The notes beneath the pieces are model-generated. The model made no database searches. It saw only the letters and a list, made by a program, of their open reading frames with translations, and had not been told where the DNA came from. A stretch of 64,000 nt of DNA from NCBI GenBank assembly GCA_963787645.1, contig CAWBDS010000003.1:930001-994000 (forward strand), given 5' to 3'. The translations under genes and the position numbers were made by a program. Of this stretch, positions 45,405 through 54,873 are shown piece after piece. Source of the DNA: Palsa-504 sp963787645. GTDB lineage: Bacteria; Actinomycetota; Actinomycetes; Streptosporangiales; Streptosporangiaceae. Each line of letters starts with the position of its first letter. The first letter of the stretch is position 1.

Positions 45405-45462
45405 CGGGGTGTGGGTGGTTCCACCCCTATCCCGTGCCTGGTAGCCGAGAGAGGGTGAGGCC

Positions 45463-46437
45463 ATGAGCATGGAGTCGTTCAAAGACAAGTTCGCGGTGGT
45501 GACCGGTGGCGGATCGGGCATGGGCCGCGAGCTGATTCGTCAGCTTGCCGCGCAAGGCTGCTCGGTCGCGGGCTGCGACCTGCACCCGGACACCATGGCC
45601 GAGACCGTGGCCCTAGCCCAGGCCGAGGCTCCGCCCGGCGTCCGGGTCACCGGCCACACCTGCGACGTCGCGGACGAGGCCCAGGTGCTGCGGTTCCGCG
45701 GCGAACTCCTCGCCCAGCACGCCAGCGACCACGTCGACCTGGTGTTCGCCAACGCCGGGGCGGGTGGCGGGTCGAGCTTCGCGGCCGGCTCGCGGGAGGA
45801 GTGGGAGCGGATCTTTGCCATCGACTTCTGGGGTGTCTACTACTGCGCTCGCGCGTTTCTGCCGCTGCTGGTGACCAGCGGAGACGGGGTGCTGGTCAAC
45901 ACCAGCAGCGTGAACGGGTTCTGGGCCTCGCTGGGTCCGGGCGTGCCGCAGACCGCGTACAGCACGGCCAAGTTCGCGGTGCGGGGGTTCACCGAGGCGC
46001 TGATCGAGGACCTGCGGACCAACGCACCCCAGGTCCGGGCGGCCCTGGTGTTGCCGGGGCATGTGGGCACCAATATCATCACCAACAGCCTGCGCGCCCG
46101 GGGCCTGCCCCCGCCGGAGCAGATGAGCGACGACCAGGTAGCGGAGGTGGTCCCGTCGGGCGTGCGGGACGCGCTGATCAAGGGTGGCATGCTGCCCCCG
46201 GACGCGGGCGGCGCGGAGCTGCGCCAGTTCCTGGTTCAGGCCAGCACCGACTTCCGGGACAAGGCTCCGGTCAGCGCGGCCCAGGCGGCGACCATCATCC
46301 TGGACGGCGTGCGCGCCGGGACCTGGCGGATCCTGATCGGCCAGGACGCCGCGATGATCGACGAGCGGGTACGCGCCAAGCCCGAGGCCGCTTATGACTA
46401 TGACGAGCTGTTCGCCGGCCTGACCGGCAACGACTGA
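45463..46437 (+). CDS. Short-chain dehydrogenase/reductase
   Basis: 324 residues. NAD(P) site TGGGSGMGRELIRQLA, acidic CDLHPD (favouring NAD), NAGAGGG, NTSSVNGFWASLG (catalytic Ser), then the YSTAKF motif (Tyr and Lys four apart). The C-terminal extension of ~100 residues is longer than in a classical SDR and includes ILDGVRAGTWRILIGQDA. Substrate unknown. It is preceded by GAGAGGGTG and followed closely by an ABC exporter. Confidence 0.9.
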   Translation: MSMESFKDKFAVVTGGGSGMGRELIRQLAAQGCSVAGCDLHPDTMAETVALAQAEAPPGVRVTGHTCDVADEAQVLRFRGELLAQHASDHVDLVFANAGAGGGSSFAAGSREEWERIFAIDFWGVYYCARAFLPLLVTSGDGVLVNTSSVNGFWASLGPGVPQTAYSTAKFAVRGFTEALIEDLRTNAPQVRAALVLPGHVGTNIITNSLRARGLPPPEQMSDDQVAEVVPSGVRDALIKGGMLPPDAGGAELRQFLVQASTDFRDKAPVSAAQAATIILDGVRAGTWRILIGQDAAMIDERVRAKPEAAYDYDELFAGLTGND

Positions 46438-46460
46438 CCCGTTTCGCTACGGAGGATGTG

Positions 46461-47434
46461 ATGAGGGTTCAGATGACGACAGATGCCGGCGATCCGGCGC
46501 CGGCTGCGGGGCGCCGGCGGTCGAGATCGCGCACCTGCGCAAGACCTACGGACCGCTGATCGCGGTCGATGACGTCTCCTTCTCGGTGGCCGACGGTGAG
46601 ATCTTCGGCATCCTCGGCCCGAACGGAGCGGGCAAGACCACCACCGTGGAGTGCGCGATCGGGCTCCGGTCCCCGGACTCGGGGACGATCCGGCTGATGG
46701 GCCTGGACCCGCGGACCGACCGTGACCGGGTCCGGCAGATCGTCGGTGTCCAGCTCCAGCAGAGCGCCTTCCCGGCCAAGCTGCGGGTCACGGAGATCCT
46801 CGAGGAGTTCCGGTCCTTCTACCGCCATCCGGCCGACGTCACCGACCTGATCGAGGCGCTGGGGCTAGGCGACAAGTGCCGGGCCTATTACCGGTCGCTG
46901 TCCGGCGGCCAGCGCCAGCGCCTGTCGGTCGCGCTGGCGCTGATCGGCGCGCCGAAGATCGCCATCCTGGACGAGATGACCACCGGCCTGGACCCGCAGG
47001 CCCGCCGCGAGACGTGGGCGCTGATCGAGGGCATCCGCGACCGCGGCGTGACGATCGTGCTGGTCACCCACTTCATGGAGGAAGCCGAACGGCTCTGTAA
47101 CCGCGTGGCGCTGATCGACCACGGGCGCGTCGTCGCGCTGGACACCCCGGCCGGCCTGACCGCGCGGGCCCAGGGCGGGAAGACCGTCCGGTTCCTGCCC
47201 TCAGCCCCGTTCGACGACCGGCTGCTGACCGCGCTGCCCGAGGTCACCCGGGTCGAGCACGAGGGCCAGCACGTTGTGGTGACCGGCACCGGAGAGCTGG
47301 TCAACACGGTCATCCTGGCCCTGCACACGGCGGGCCTGGAGGCTCGCGACGTGCAGCTCGATGCCTCCACCCTGGAAGACGCCTTCGTCCGGCTCACCGG
47401 AACCCACCCCGACCAGCCAGGAGAGCAGTCATGA
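46461..47434 (+). CDS. ABC transporter ATPase (DrrA-like), frameshift at 46508-46511
   Basis: About 324 residues after correction. Core motifs: VEIAHLRKTYGPLIAVDDVSF, Walker A LGPNGAGKTTT, signature LSGGQRQRLSV, Walker B AILDEMTTGLDP, LVTHFMEEAERLC, and a C-terminal ABC-2 accessory domain. The natural start is ATG 46461 (GGAGG 5 nt before). From there the frame reaches the core only if GGGG at 46508-46511 is five Gs (AAGAPAVEIAHL). Without this, translation would start at an internal GTG near 46586, lacking the first strand. It overlaps the permease gene by 4 nt. Confidence 0.85.
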
Positions 47435-48207
47435 CCTCGCCCCTCATGGAACAGCAGGGGGCACCGCCCGCCGCGTTCGGCCAGATCGTCCGCAACGAGG
47501 CCCGGCTGACCCTTCGGCAGCCGAGCGGGATCATCGTCGGCATCGGGATCCCGCTGGGCCTGCTGGTCATCTTCGGCGCCATCTCGGCATTCCGGAAGAC
47601 TTCCGCGAGCCTGGACGGCCTGTCCGCGTTCCAGGTCTACATCCCGATCCTGATCGCGTTCGCGATCGGGGTGATCGCCCTGGTCTACCTGCCCATCCCG
47701 CTGGTCACCTACCGCGAGCAGGGCATCTTGCGCCGCATGTCCACCACGCCGGTCCCGGCGTCCTGGCTGCTGGCCGCCCAGCTCGTGGTCCAGGGCGCCC
47801 TGATGGTGTTCTCGGTCGTGCTCCTGCTGATCGTGAGCATGGTGTTCTACGGGGTAAGCGCGCCGAAGAATCCAGGGGGGCTGATCCTGGCCGTCATCTT
47901 GGCCATCGCCGCGCTGTTCACCCTCGGCCTGACCATCGCCGCGGTGGCCTGGACCCCCGCCGCGGCGCGCGGCATCATGGCCGCGGCGTTGTACCCGCTG
48001 CTGTTCCTGTCCGGGCTGTACTACCCGGTCCAGCTGCTGCCGGGCGCGTTCCAGGCCATCAGCCACTACAGCCCGCTCGGCGCGGCGGTCCAGGCCATGC
48101 AGGCGGCGATGAACGTGGGCTTCCCTCCAGCGGCGCCGTTGCTGGTCCTCGCGGGATACACGCTGGTGTTGGGCTACCTGAGCAAGCGCTTCTTCCGCTG
48201 GGAGTAG
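47431..48207 (+). CDS. ABC-2 family transporter permease
   Basis: 258 residues with six hydrophobic segments (IIVGIGIPLGLLVIFGAI first, LLVLAGYTLVLGYLSKRFF last) and the family loop TYREQGILRRMSTTPVPASWLLAAQ. It pairs with the ATPase just upstream (ATGA overlap). A drug or lipid exporter of the DrrAB type is likely. Confidence 0.88.
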   Translation: MTSPLMEQQGAPPAAFGQIVRNEARLTLRQPSGIIVGIGIPLGLLVIFGAISAFRKTSASLDGLSAFQVYIPILIAFAIGVIALVYLPIPLVTYREQGILRRMSTTPVPASWLLAAQLVVQGALMVFSVVLLLIVSMVFYGVSAPKNPGGLILAVILAIAALFTLGLTIAAVAWTPAAARGIMAAALYPLLFLSGLYYPVQLLPGAFQAISHYSPLGAAVQAMQAAMNVGFPPAAPLLVLAGYTLVLGYLSKRFFRWE

Positions 48208-48263
48208 CGTCGCCGTCGCAGCCTGCCGTCCTTGTACGATTCGTTTCATGACGGCTACTGTGG

Positions 48264-49187
48264 GTGGATATTTCCGGGCGTGAATGCGTTGACCAGGGCA
48301 AGGCGGCCGAGGCGGCGGCCGTAGATAAGCCTGCCAAGGTTGCCGGACTCGAAGCTCTTGCCGAAACGCGCAGCCGAGGCACGGTCTACGCGGATGCTCG
48401 GCAAAGCTTGGAGTCTGGATGGGATCGGCACCAGCCATTCCACGCACCGCGCGCTGAGCTAGCGCAGTTTAGGACGGAGCGAGCCGGGCTGCCTGACATC
48501 AGCACGGAGAGCGCTACCCGCTACATCGAACAGCACCGCACTGGACGACCTTGGCTGGATGCGGCACGACAAGCCTCACCAGAGGCGCGTCGGATCATAG
48601 CGACGATGGACCAGGGCGCCGGGCACGGGCACATTCGTCATGAAGGGTGGGTCACGGAAGAAGGCAATATGCGGCGGGCCGCTTACCTCGAAGATCCCGC
48701 TCAGCTCGACGGGGCGAAGCAAGCCCGAGGCATCGATGGCTTGAAGTCAAATGACAAGCGGCATAAATGCGGTGACGTTGCAACTCGCATCACCGACCCG
48801 GACGCCTTCGCCGCCGCGTTCGCCCGCGGAGCGGAACATCCCGAAGTCCGCGCCGCCCTGAGCACGCCCTATGACCAGGACAGGCGCCCGGATCTCGTGC
48901 GGGTGCCAATCGCTGACCTGCTCGGCCGGGATGGTCACAAGCACTGCACCGGGTGGCGGCTAGAACCCGTGGCGGAAAGCATGGATGCTGCGATTCATAA
49001 TCGGCGCGCATGGCAAACAGCGCTGGCCGGAGAGCGCCAGCCGAATGTGGCGAGGCCTATAGCACGGCCCGTATCCACGTTCGAAGGCGGGACTATGCTT
49101 TTTGTCATCGGTCACAATAAGGCGCGAGATGGGTACGAAATCGTGAGCATGTATCCGGAGCCACCAGACGATGATTTGATGAGCTGA
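48264..49187 (+). CDS. Putative polymorphic-toxin-like protein
   Basis: 307 residues starting with GTG 48264. No signal or membrane segment. The central part (RRIIATMDQGAGHGHIRHEG to GDVATRITDPDAFAAAFARGAEHPEV) and the C-terminus (FVIGHNKARDGYEIVSMYPEPP) resemble the nuclease ends of secreted polymorphic toxins of the BECR/RNase type, with a His early and a beta-strand ending in YEIV. The GC content is visibly lower than in neighbouring genes, suggesting acquisition. It lies 28 bp upstream of a small acidic protein that may be its immunity partner. The toxin call is inference. Confidence 0.5.
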   Translation: MDISGRECVDQGKAAEAAAVDKPAKVAGLEALAETRSRGTVYADARQSLESGWDRHQPFHAPRAELAQFRTERAGLPDISTESATRYIEQHRTGRPWLDAARQASPEARRIIATMDQGAGHGHIRHEGWVTEEGNMRRAAYLEDPAQLDGAKQARGIDGLKSNDKRHKCGDVATRITDPDAFAAAFARGAEHPEVRAALSTPYDQDRRPDLVRVPIADLLGRDGHKHCTGWRLEPVAESMDAAIHNRRAWQTALAGERQPNVARPIARPVSTFEGGTMLFVIGHNKARDGYEIVSMYPEPPDDDLMS

Positions 49188-49214
49188 GCGAACGATTACT
49201 GACAGGAGAAACCA

Positions 49215-49526
49215 ATGGGCGAGTTCTACTGGCAGCGGCACCCCGACGGTACGTTCGCAACGCTCATCCGGATCGCGACAACATACCTGCACCCCGAAGC
49301 AGACGACCTTGAATCACTGCAGAAGCTCGCGAAACGCGACAATGACCAAGAAATGCGCGCCTTTAAGGCTGAGCTTCGCGAGGCCATCAAGGATCCGGGC
49401 CAACTCCCGGCCGGGGAACTATCGAGGCACGTCCGATATGAGGACGGCAGTCCCGAGGTCTTTTTGCGCCGTCTCTGGCGAGACCTATACGGTGACGAGC
49501 CAGTCGACACGCCCGAGCACGCCTGA
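49215..49526 (+). CDS. Small acidic protein, possible immunity partner
   Basis: 103 residues from ATG 49215 with an AGGAGA ribosome site. It is rich in Asp/Glu and helical (DLESLQKLAKRDNDQEMRAFKAELREA). There is no known family. Immediate downstream position and shared lower GC suggest that it works with the toxin-like protein 48264-49187, but there is no direct sequence proof. Confidence 0.55.
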   Translation: MGEFYWQRHPDGTFATLIRIATTYLHPEADDLESLQKLAKRDNDQEMRAFKAELREAIKDPGQLPAGELSRHVRYEDGSPEVFLRRLWRDLYGDEPVDTPEHA

Positions 49527-49841
49527 ATCCGGGACAATGGCCCGCAGTACCGGTCCCAACCGGTCCCGACCGTAGCGATGGGCCAGGGGTGTGTTTCTCT
49601 CGGCAGGAGCCAGCCGGTGGTCTGGCCTCAGCAGCGTCGTTGTGGCACCCATGTCGTTGGGTGCGCGTCGTTGTGGCACGGGTGTGGCTCTTCTGGAGTG
49701 AGTGGGGCGCCATCGCGGCGCGGGGCATGATGTCCGGTCGCGCATAGCGTCTGCGCGCGTCCCACCTCACCGGTCCCGCGGTAAACACCAGCCGCTCATT
49801 CACCGCGCCGCGGATCCCCGGCACCGGCCAGGACGCGCGAA

Positions 49842-49897
49842 ACCATGATCAGGGGCCGTTCCGGGCAGATAGCGCCCATTTCGACCCGCGATCATGG
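49842..49897. repeat. REP-like palindromic element A
   Basis: A ~56-bp imperfect palindrome starting CCATGATC and ending GATCATGG. On the minus strand it reads CATGATCGCGGGTCGAAATG onward. It aligns with element B at the ends and in the GAAAxGGGC and GGAACxGGCC segments. Confidence 0.55.
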
Positions 49898-49968
49898 ATC
49901 CGCGGCCCCGGGATGCGCGCCGGCGGTGCTGCAGTGGCAGCCAGCCTTGCGGCATCCCGGGCGTCGAG

Positions 49969-50021
49969 CATGATCGTGGCCAGTTCCGGCCGCTGACTGC
50001 CCGTTTCTGGCCACGATCATG
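49969..50021. repeat. REP-like palindromic element B
   Basis: 53 bp with perfect 15-bp arms, CATGATCGTGGCCAG and its complement, around a 23-nt centre. It is related to element A 72 bp away, in head orientation, which suggests a dispersed family. Confidence 0.7.
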
Positions 50022-50399
50022 ACCAGCCGCTAGTCGGCTCAAGTCCCCAGCACTGGGCCAGGACCGGCACAGCGGGCCATCGTCCCCGCTCTGCCTGCGC
50101 CACCTCAGCCCGTCCGGGCCGAGCCTCACTCCAAAAGAGCCGCACCCTTGTGGCAACGGCGTCGTTGGATGGCTCGCCAGGAACGGGTCGGGTGGTTCAT
50201 ATGGGGGCGTGAGGCAGGTGAGGTGCGGCCGCCCCGGGCCTAGCGGACGCTGACTCCGGAAGGCAGCCTCACCCCCGAGGAAACACACCCAAGGGCCATC
50301 GTTACGGTTGGCGAGAACCCGTTGCGCGGTGAGTGGGTGGCTGGCGCTGGGACTTCTGCTGTCTCATGGTGCTGGTGACCAGTTACCGGGTGTGCGAGG

Positions 50400-51179
50400 T
50401 CAGGCGTCGCGGGAGTTCAGGACGAGCGCGCCGAGGAGGAGGGTGCCGACGGTCCACAGGGCGACGACGCCGAGGCCCTGCCATGGGGTGAGCGGCAGGG
50501 CCTTCAACCCGATCGTGGCCTGGGCGTCCTGGCCGGCGGATAGGGGACCGATCTGCTGCAGGTGCCGGGACAGGGGCGGGTTGGAGACGACGGACGCGGC
50601 GATCGGGAACAGGTACAGCACGCCGAGCACTAGGCCGATGGCGGCCGCGGAGTCGCGTACCGCAGCGGCGACCCCGAGGCTGAGCAGGGCGATGAGGGTG
50701 AGGTACACGACCGCGCAGACCGCGGCCCTGACGTCGGTGGCCGAGGTAAGCGATGCGTATCCATGCACCGGGGTGAAGCCGCGGCCGGGCAGGATCAGCC
50801 GCCCGACGAGCGCGGCGCCGGCCACCGCCAGCGCCACGGCGATGAGCACCGGGGCGGTGAGCACCGCGGCCTTGGCGGAGAACCAGGTCAGCCGCCGAGG
50901 CATCGCGGTCAGGGACAGCTTGATCATCCCGGTGCTGTACTCGTTGCCGATGGCCAGCACGCCCGCGACGGCCACGATGGCCTGGGCCGGGTAGATTCCG
51001 GTGAAGCTGACCTTCGCGGGGTCGATCCCGCACGTGGCGGACGAGCACCGGGCCGCGCTGGCCACCGCCGCCCCCGAGGCGATGATCAGCGCGATGACTC
51101 CGGCCAGCAGCCAGATCGGTCCGGCTGCGGTGCGCAGTTTGGTCCATTCGGCCTGCAGGCCTGGGCCAGGCTCATGCAT
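50400..51179 (-). CDS. ABC transporter permease (ABC-2 type)
   Basis: 259 residues with six predicted helices (IWLLAGVIALIIASGAAVASA first, GLGVVALWTVGTLLLGALVL last), an AEWTKLRTAAGP opening and IGNEYSTGMIKLSLTAMPRRL after helix 2, both typical of actinobacterial ABC permeases of the antibiotic-export type. A CSSATCG cysteine pair lies in the first extracellular loop. It overlaps the upstream permease by 8 nt. Confidence 0.87.
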   Translation of the reverse strand: MHEPGPGLQAEWTKLRTAAGPIWLLAGVIALIIASGAAVASAARCSSATCGIDPAKVSFTGIYPAQAIVAVAGVLAIGNEYSTGMIKLSLTAMPRRLTWFSAKAAVLTAPVLIAVALAVAGAALVGRLILPGRGFTPVHGYASLTSATDVRAAVCAVVYLTLIALLSLGVAAAVRDSAAAIGLVLGVLYLFPIAASVVSNPPLSRHLQQIGPLSAGQDAQATIGLKALPLTPWQGLGVVALWTVGTLLLGALVLNSRDA

Positions 51180-52716
51180 CCCTCCGGCGCAGCAGGTAAT
51201 AGGCGAGGGTCAGCGCGGCGGCGGCCCACGCGCATTCCACCGCCAGCCCGGCCCACGGCGCGAGCGGATAGTACCCGGCCTCCGGTCGATAGACGGCGAT
51301 GACCTGGTAAAACTGGGGAATCGCCTGCTGGACGGCCAACGCGGCGGCCGGGGTAATCTGCAGCGGCCACACGGGCGGCTCGCCGTTCGAGCCCTGGAGC
51401 GGGCCGAGGACGAGCAGATACGGAACGATGATGACCACGATCGCTACGGCGACCGCCGACGCGCTGCGCCGCACGATGATGCCGAGCGCGAGCGCGAGCA
51501 CCGCGCCCACGGCGAGCAGCGCACCGGTGCCGACGATCATCCGGGCCTCGGTAAACGCCGAAACCGGCCATAGCGGGTTGCCGGTCCTGCGCAGGAGGGG
51601 GGTGCCGACGGCGAGCGCGAGGGCGGCTGCGACCAGTCCGGCGACGAAACCGACCGCGCCGATCACGACGGCCTTGGCGGCCAGCAGCCGGCCGCGGCAG
51701 GGTGCGGCGGTCAGCGAGACGCGGATCAGCCCGCGCCGGTACTCGCCGGTGATGAACATCGCGGCCACTACGATCAACGGGATCAGCCCGAAGAACGTCC
51801 CGGTGAGCGCCCGCTGACGGGTGATGACATTTCCGGTGTTCCCGGCATCGGGACCGATGTCGCCGGAACCGGTCACGGTGATCGTGCCGACGCCCTGGCG
51901 GAGCGCGCCGGCCAGCGGCACGCCGTTCGGGCCGGAGCCGCCTACGTTGGTGCCGGTCCATCCGGTAGCGGGCCAGGACAGCGCGACGTGGCGGAAGACA
52001 CCGGTGGCCGTGGTGGCGTTGCCGGCGGCCGGAGCGGCGACGAAGGGGCCGCCCTGCACGGTGGCGGTTAGCCCTGGGAGGGTTGCGGTGCCGGCCAGCG
52101 TCCAGTGGATGCCGTCGGCGGAGTCGTATCCGGTGACCGTTCTGCCGTCGCGGACCAGCCGGAGCCAGCGCGGCGACGACGCGGACACGCTGCCGGCCAG
52201 GCCTGGCGTGTCGTTGATGTAGTTCCACTGCATCCGCACGCCATGCGCCCCGGTGACCATCATCGCCGCGTACGCCGAGCCCTGCGACAGGTTCTCCTTG
52301 ATGATGATCCCGGCCTTGAACCAGGGCTGCCCGCCCGGGCCGTCGGCTTCCATGCCCGGGCCGGGGGCGGCAGGGGCCTGGCTGGTCAGCGACGTCACCT
52401 GCGCGGTGATCGTGCCGTCCCCGGTCACCGGCTGGTGAGCGAAGTAGAACGCGTCCGTGACCGGCTCACCGCCAGGCCCGGTCGGCGGCCCCGGACAGGC
52501 GGCCGCGTGGCCCGCACCGGTCTGGGCGCACCCGCCGCTGACGTCAGCGGCGAGGAACGCGAAGGCGGGGATGGCCACGATCGTGACGAGCACCGAGATC
52601 ACCCAGCCGCGCACGGTCCGGAACTTGGTCCATTCGGCGTGCACCAGGGGCCAGAAGCTGTCCCGCTCGGCCGGGGCCACCGGGGAGCGATGCGCGGTCA
52701 CGGTCCCGGTCGTCAC
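51172..52716 (-). CDS. ABC transporter permease with extracellular lectin-like domain
   Basis: 514 residues, about twice the size of its partner. The first helix (VISVLVTIVAIPAFAFLAADV) is followed by a large extracellular insert (~residues 60-290) with a beta-sandwich pattern: FYFAHQPVTGDGTITAQV, WFKAGIIIKENLSQGSAYAAMM, RWLRLVRDGRTVTGYDSADG. This resembles DUF1349/concanavalin-type carbohydrate-binding domains. The usual permease helices then follow (GLIPLIVVAAMFITGEYRRG onward). The insert could sense cell-wall glycan or an antibiotic. It overlaps the ATPase gene by 4 nt. Confidence 0.83.
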   Translation of the reverse strand: MTTGTVTAHRSPVAPAERDSFWPLVHAEWTKFRTVRGWVISVLVTIVAIPAFAFLAADVSGGCAQTGAGHAAACPGPPTGPGGEPVTDAFYFAHQPVTGDGTITAQVTSLTSQAPAAPGPGMEADGPGGQPWFKAGIIIKENLSQGSAYAAMMVTGAHGVRMQWNYINDTPGLAGSVSASSPRWLRLVRDGRTVTGYDSADGIHWTLAGTATLPGLTATVQGGPFVAAPAAGNATTATGVFRHVALSWPATGWTGTNVGGSGPNGVPLAGALRQGVGTITVTGSGDIGPDAGNTGNVITRQRALTGTFFGLIPLIVVAAMFITGEYRRGLIRVSLTAAPCRGRLLAAKAVVIGAVGFVAGLVAAALALAVGTPLLRRTGNPLWPVSAFTEARMIVGTGALLAVGAVLALALGIIVRRSASAVAVAIVVIIVPYLLVLGPLQGSNGEPPVWPLQITPAAALAVQQAIPQFYQVIAVYRPEAGYYPLAPWAGLAVECAWAAAALTLAYYLLRRRDA

Positions 52717-53634
52717 GACGTCGCCTCCGCCCGGTACTCGACGCTGTGGCCGGTGAGTTCCAGGTAGGCCTGTTCGAGGGTGGCCCGGTGGGCGCTGACC
52801 TCGGTGAAGGGGATCGCGTGGCCGGTGAGGATAGCCACGGCTCGTTCGGCAGAAAGGTCTGAAATCGTGAGCACGCCGGAACCTATGGCCGTGACCTGCG
52901 CCCCGGCGTTGGCCAGGACCGCCAGGGCGTCGGCCGGCGCGGTGGTCCGCAGGGTGATGCGGTGGCCGGACGCGGCGGCGATCAGATCCGTGACGGTAGT
53001 GTCGGCAATCACCCGGCCGCGGCCGACCACGACCAGGTGGTCCGCGGTGTCCTGCAGTTCGCTCATCAGGTGGCTGGACACCAGGACCGTACGGCCCTGG
53101 GCAGCGAGCGATCGCAGGAAGCCCTTCATCCAGACGATGCCCTCGGGGTCCATGCCGTTGAACGGCTCGTCGAAGATCAGCACTCCCGGGTCACCGAGCA
53201 GCGCGGCGGCGATGCCGAGCCGCTGCCGCATGCCCAGGGAGTACCCGCCCGCCTTGCGGCGGGCGGCCGAGGTCAGGCCGGCTGACCGCGATCACCTCAT
53301 CGACGCGGCCGGCCTCCAGGCCCTGGGAGTGGGCCAGCCACAGCAGGTGGTTGCGTGCGGTGCGGCTGGGCTGCAATGCACCCGCGTCCAGCAGGGTGCC
53401 GACGTGGCGCAGCGGATTGGCCAGCGTGCGGTAGGGGCGGCCGCCGACGGTGGCGGTGCCCGCGTCGGGGGCGTCCAGGCCGACGACGACCCGCATGGTG
53501 GTCGACTTGCCGGCGCCGTTCGGCCCGACGAAGCCGGTCACGTGGCCCGGACGGACCGTGAACGACATGCCGGCCAGCGCCTGCGTCGCGCCGAACCGCT
53601 TGCGCAGTCCGTCAATTTCGATACTCGCGTCCAT
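52713..53634 (-). CDS. ABC transporter ATPase, frameshift near 53280
   Basis: About 306 residues from ATG 53634 (MDASIEIDGLRKRFG). Walker A GFVGPNGAGKSTTM, signature region SLGMRQRLGIAAALLGDP, Walker B LIFDEPFNGMDP, and VLVSSHLMSELQD. The frame breaks at the GG at 53280-53281. Removing one G restores AVSGLTSAARRKAGGYSLGMRQRL, the expected family sequence. Two partial frames therefore represent one gene. It is the ATPase for the two permeases downstream and lies back to back with a two-component system that may control it. Confidence 0.85.
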
Positions 53635-53787
53635 AGGACAGAAAATGCCGCAGTCCGGGGGCGCGCCGCGTCGGCCCGCGGGCACATCTGCACCGGGCCG
53701 GGGTATGCCTACGGGCTGACGACATGGCCAGGCCAGGCGGTTACGCTCCCTGACATAAGCATGACCCGGCGATCCGGAGGTGCCTCG

Positions 53788-54873
53788 ATGTTTATGTGGG
53801 GAGACCCGGCGATTATCGGCGCCCTGCTGGCTTCCGCTCTTCTGCTGCGCCGCATGCCACTCATCGCACTGGCCGTGACGCTGGCCGGGTCAGTGGCCCC
53901 CAGCCTGGCGCCGCCGGACCAGATACCGGCGAGCTCCCTGCAGGTCGTGTTCGCCTGCGCGGCGGGCCTCGAGGTCTGCTACATGGCGGCGACACGCACC
54001 CGCAGAGTCTCGGTCACCGGGGTCGCCATGGCGGGCGCGGGCCTGCCGATCCTGGTGCTGGCCTTCCCGATCCCGGACCAGCTCCCGAACGGCAGGTCAG
54101 GGACGCCTGTACCCATCATCACGATCGCCGTACCCCTGGCCATGGTCATCGCGTGGCTCGTCGGGAACTCGATCCGGCAGGCCCGGGCCCGGACCGAGCT
54201 GGTGCGGACCCAGGCGGCCGCGCAGACCGTGCTGGCCGAGCGGCTGCGGATCGCCCGCGAGCTGCACGACATCGTGGCGCACAGCATCGGCATCATCGCG
54301 ATCCAGGCCGGCTCGGGCCACCGGGTCTTCGATGCCCGTCCCGCCGAGGCGCGTGACGCCCTGGCCGCCATCGAGACCACCAGCAGGGAGACCCTGTCCG
54401 GGCTGCGGCGGATGATGACCGGCCTGCGGCGCGCCGAGCTCGGCTTCGCGCTGGAGCAGGCGCCGCTCGGCCCGACGCCCGGCCTAGGCGACCTCGAGCA
54501 GCTGGCCGCCATGACCCTGGCCGCGGGCGTGCAGGTCGACGTGGACTGGCGTGGCAGCCGGGAGCCGCTCCCGGCGGACATCGACCTGTCGGCGTTCCGC
54601 ATCATCCAGGAGGCGGTCACCAACGTGGTCCGCCACGCCGGCACGGACTGGTGCCGGGTCTGGATCGATCAGCAGGACGGGCAACTGTCGATTGAGATCA
54701 CCGACGGCGGGCGCGGCGGCGAGGCGGCCGAGCCTGCCACCGGGACCGGTTACGGGATCACCGGTATGCGGGAGCGCGCCGCGCTGCTCGGCGGCCACTT
54801 GGAGGCTGGCCCGCGGCCCGGCGGCGGCTTCCGGGTCGCCGCCCGGCTGCCCGTGCCCATGCTGACTCGATGA
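53788..54873 (+). CDS. Sensor histidine kinase (NarL/DesK-type)
   Basis: 361 residues. Start at ATG 53788, chosen for GGAGG 8 nt upstream (ATGs at 53761 and 53794 also exist). About four membrane helices occupy residues 1-130. The dimerisation/phosphoacceptor box is RIARELHDIVAHSIGIIAIQAG, and the ATPase part shows EAVTNVVRHA, ITDGGRG and GYGITGMRERA. It pairs with the response regulator 4 nt downstream. It is divergent from the ABC exporter (52.7-53.6 kb), so it probably senses a membrane-active signal. Confidence 0.92.
   Translation: MFMWGDPAIIGALLASALLLRRMPLIALAVTLAGSVAPSLAPPDQIPASSLQVVFACAAGLEVCYMAATRTRRVSVTGVAMAGAGLPILVLAFPIPDQLPNGRSGTPVPIITIAVPLAMVIAWLVGNSIRQARARTELVRTQAAAQTVLAERLRIARELHDIVAHSIGIIAIQAGSGHRVFDARPAEARDALAAIETTSRETLSGLRRMMTGLRRAELGFALEQAPLGPTPGLGDLEQLAAMTLAAGVQVDVDWRGSREPLPADIDLSAFRIIQEAVTNVVRHAGTDWCRVWIDQQDGQLSIEITDGGRGGEAAEPATGTGYGITGMRERAALLGGHLEAGPRPGGGFRVAARLPVPMLTR

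Larger units (their letters stand above)
49680..50147. repeat. Pair of 23-bp inverted repeats (possible MITE-like ends)
   Basis: GGGTGTGGCTCTTCTGGAGT with GAG following (49680-49702) and its complement at 50125-50147 match at 21 of 23 positions. They enclose ~420 bp without genes. This could be a small nonautonomous element or the decayed ends of one. Confidence 0.5.
49527..50399. other. Gene-free stretch containing palindromic and inverted repeats
   Basis: About 870 bp between the immunity-like gene and the ABC permease. Open frames here are short and are made from repeat sequence. It holds the two palindromic elements and the inverted-repeat pair listed separately, and the motif GTCGTTGTGGCAC repeated near 49635 and 49667. 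Confidence 0.6.

Noticed and set aside
45405..45440. GGGTGG/CCACCC hairpin as a terminator after the LuxR gene
   Set aside because: Loop of 2 nt and no T-tract; too weak to call.
49800..50288. 162-codon ORF on the minus strand in the gene-free stretch
   Set aside because: It is composed of palindromic repeat sequence and has no protein-like pattern.
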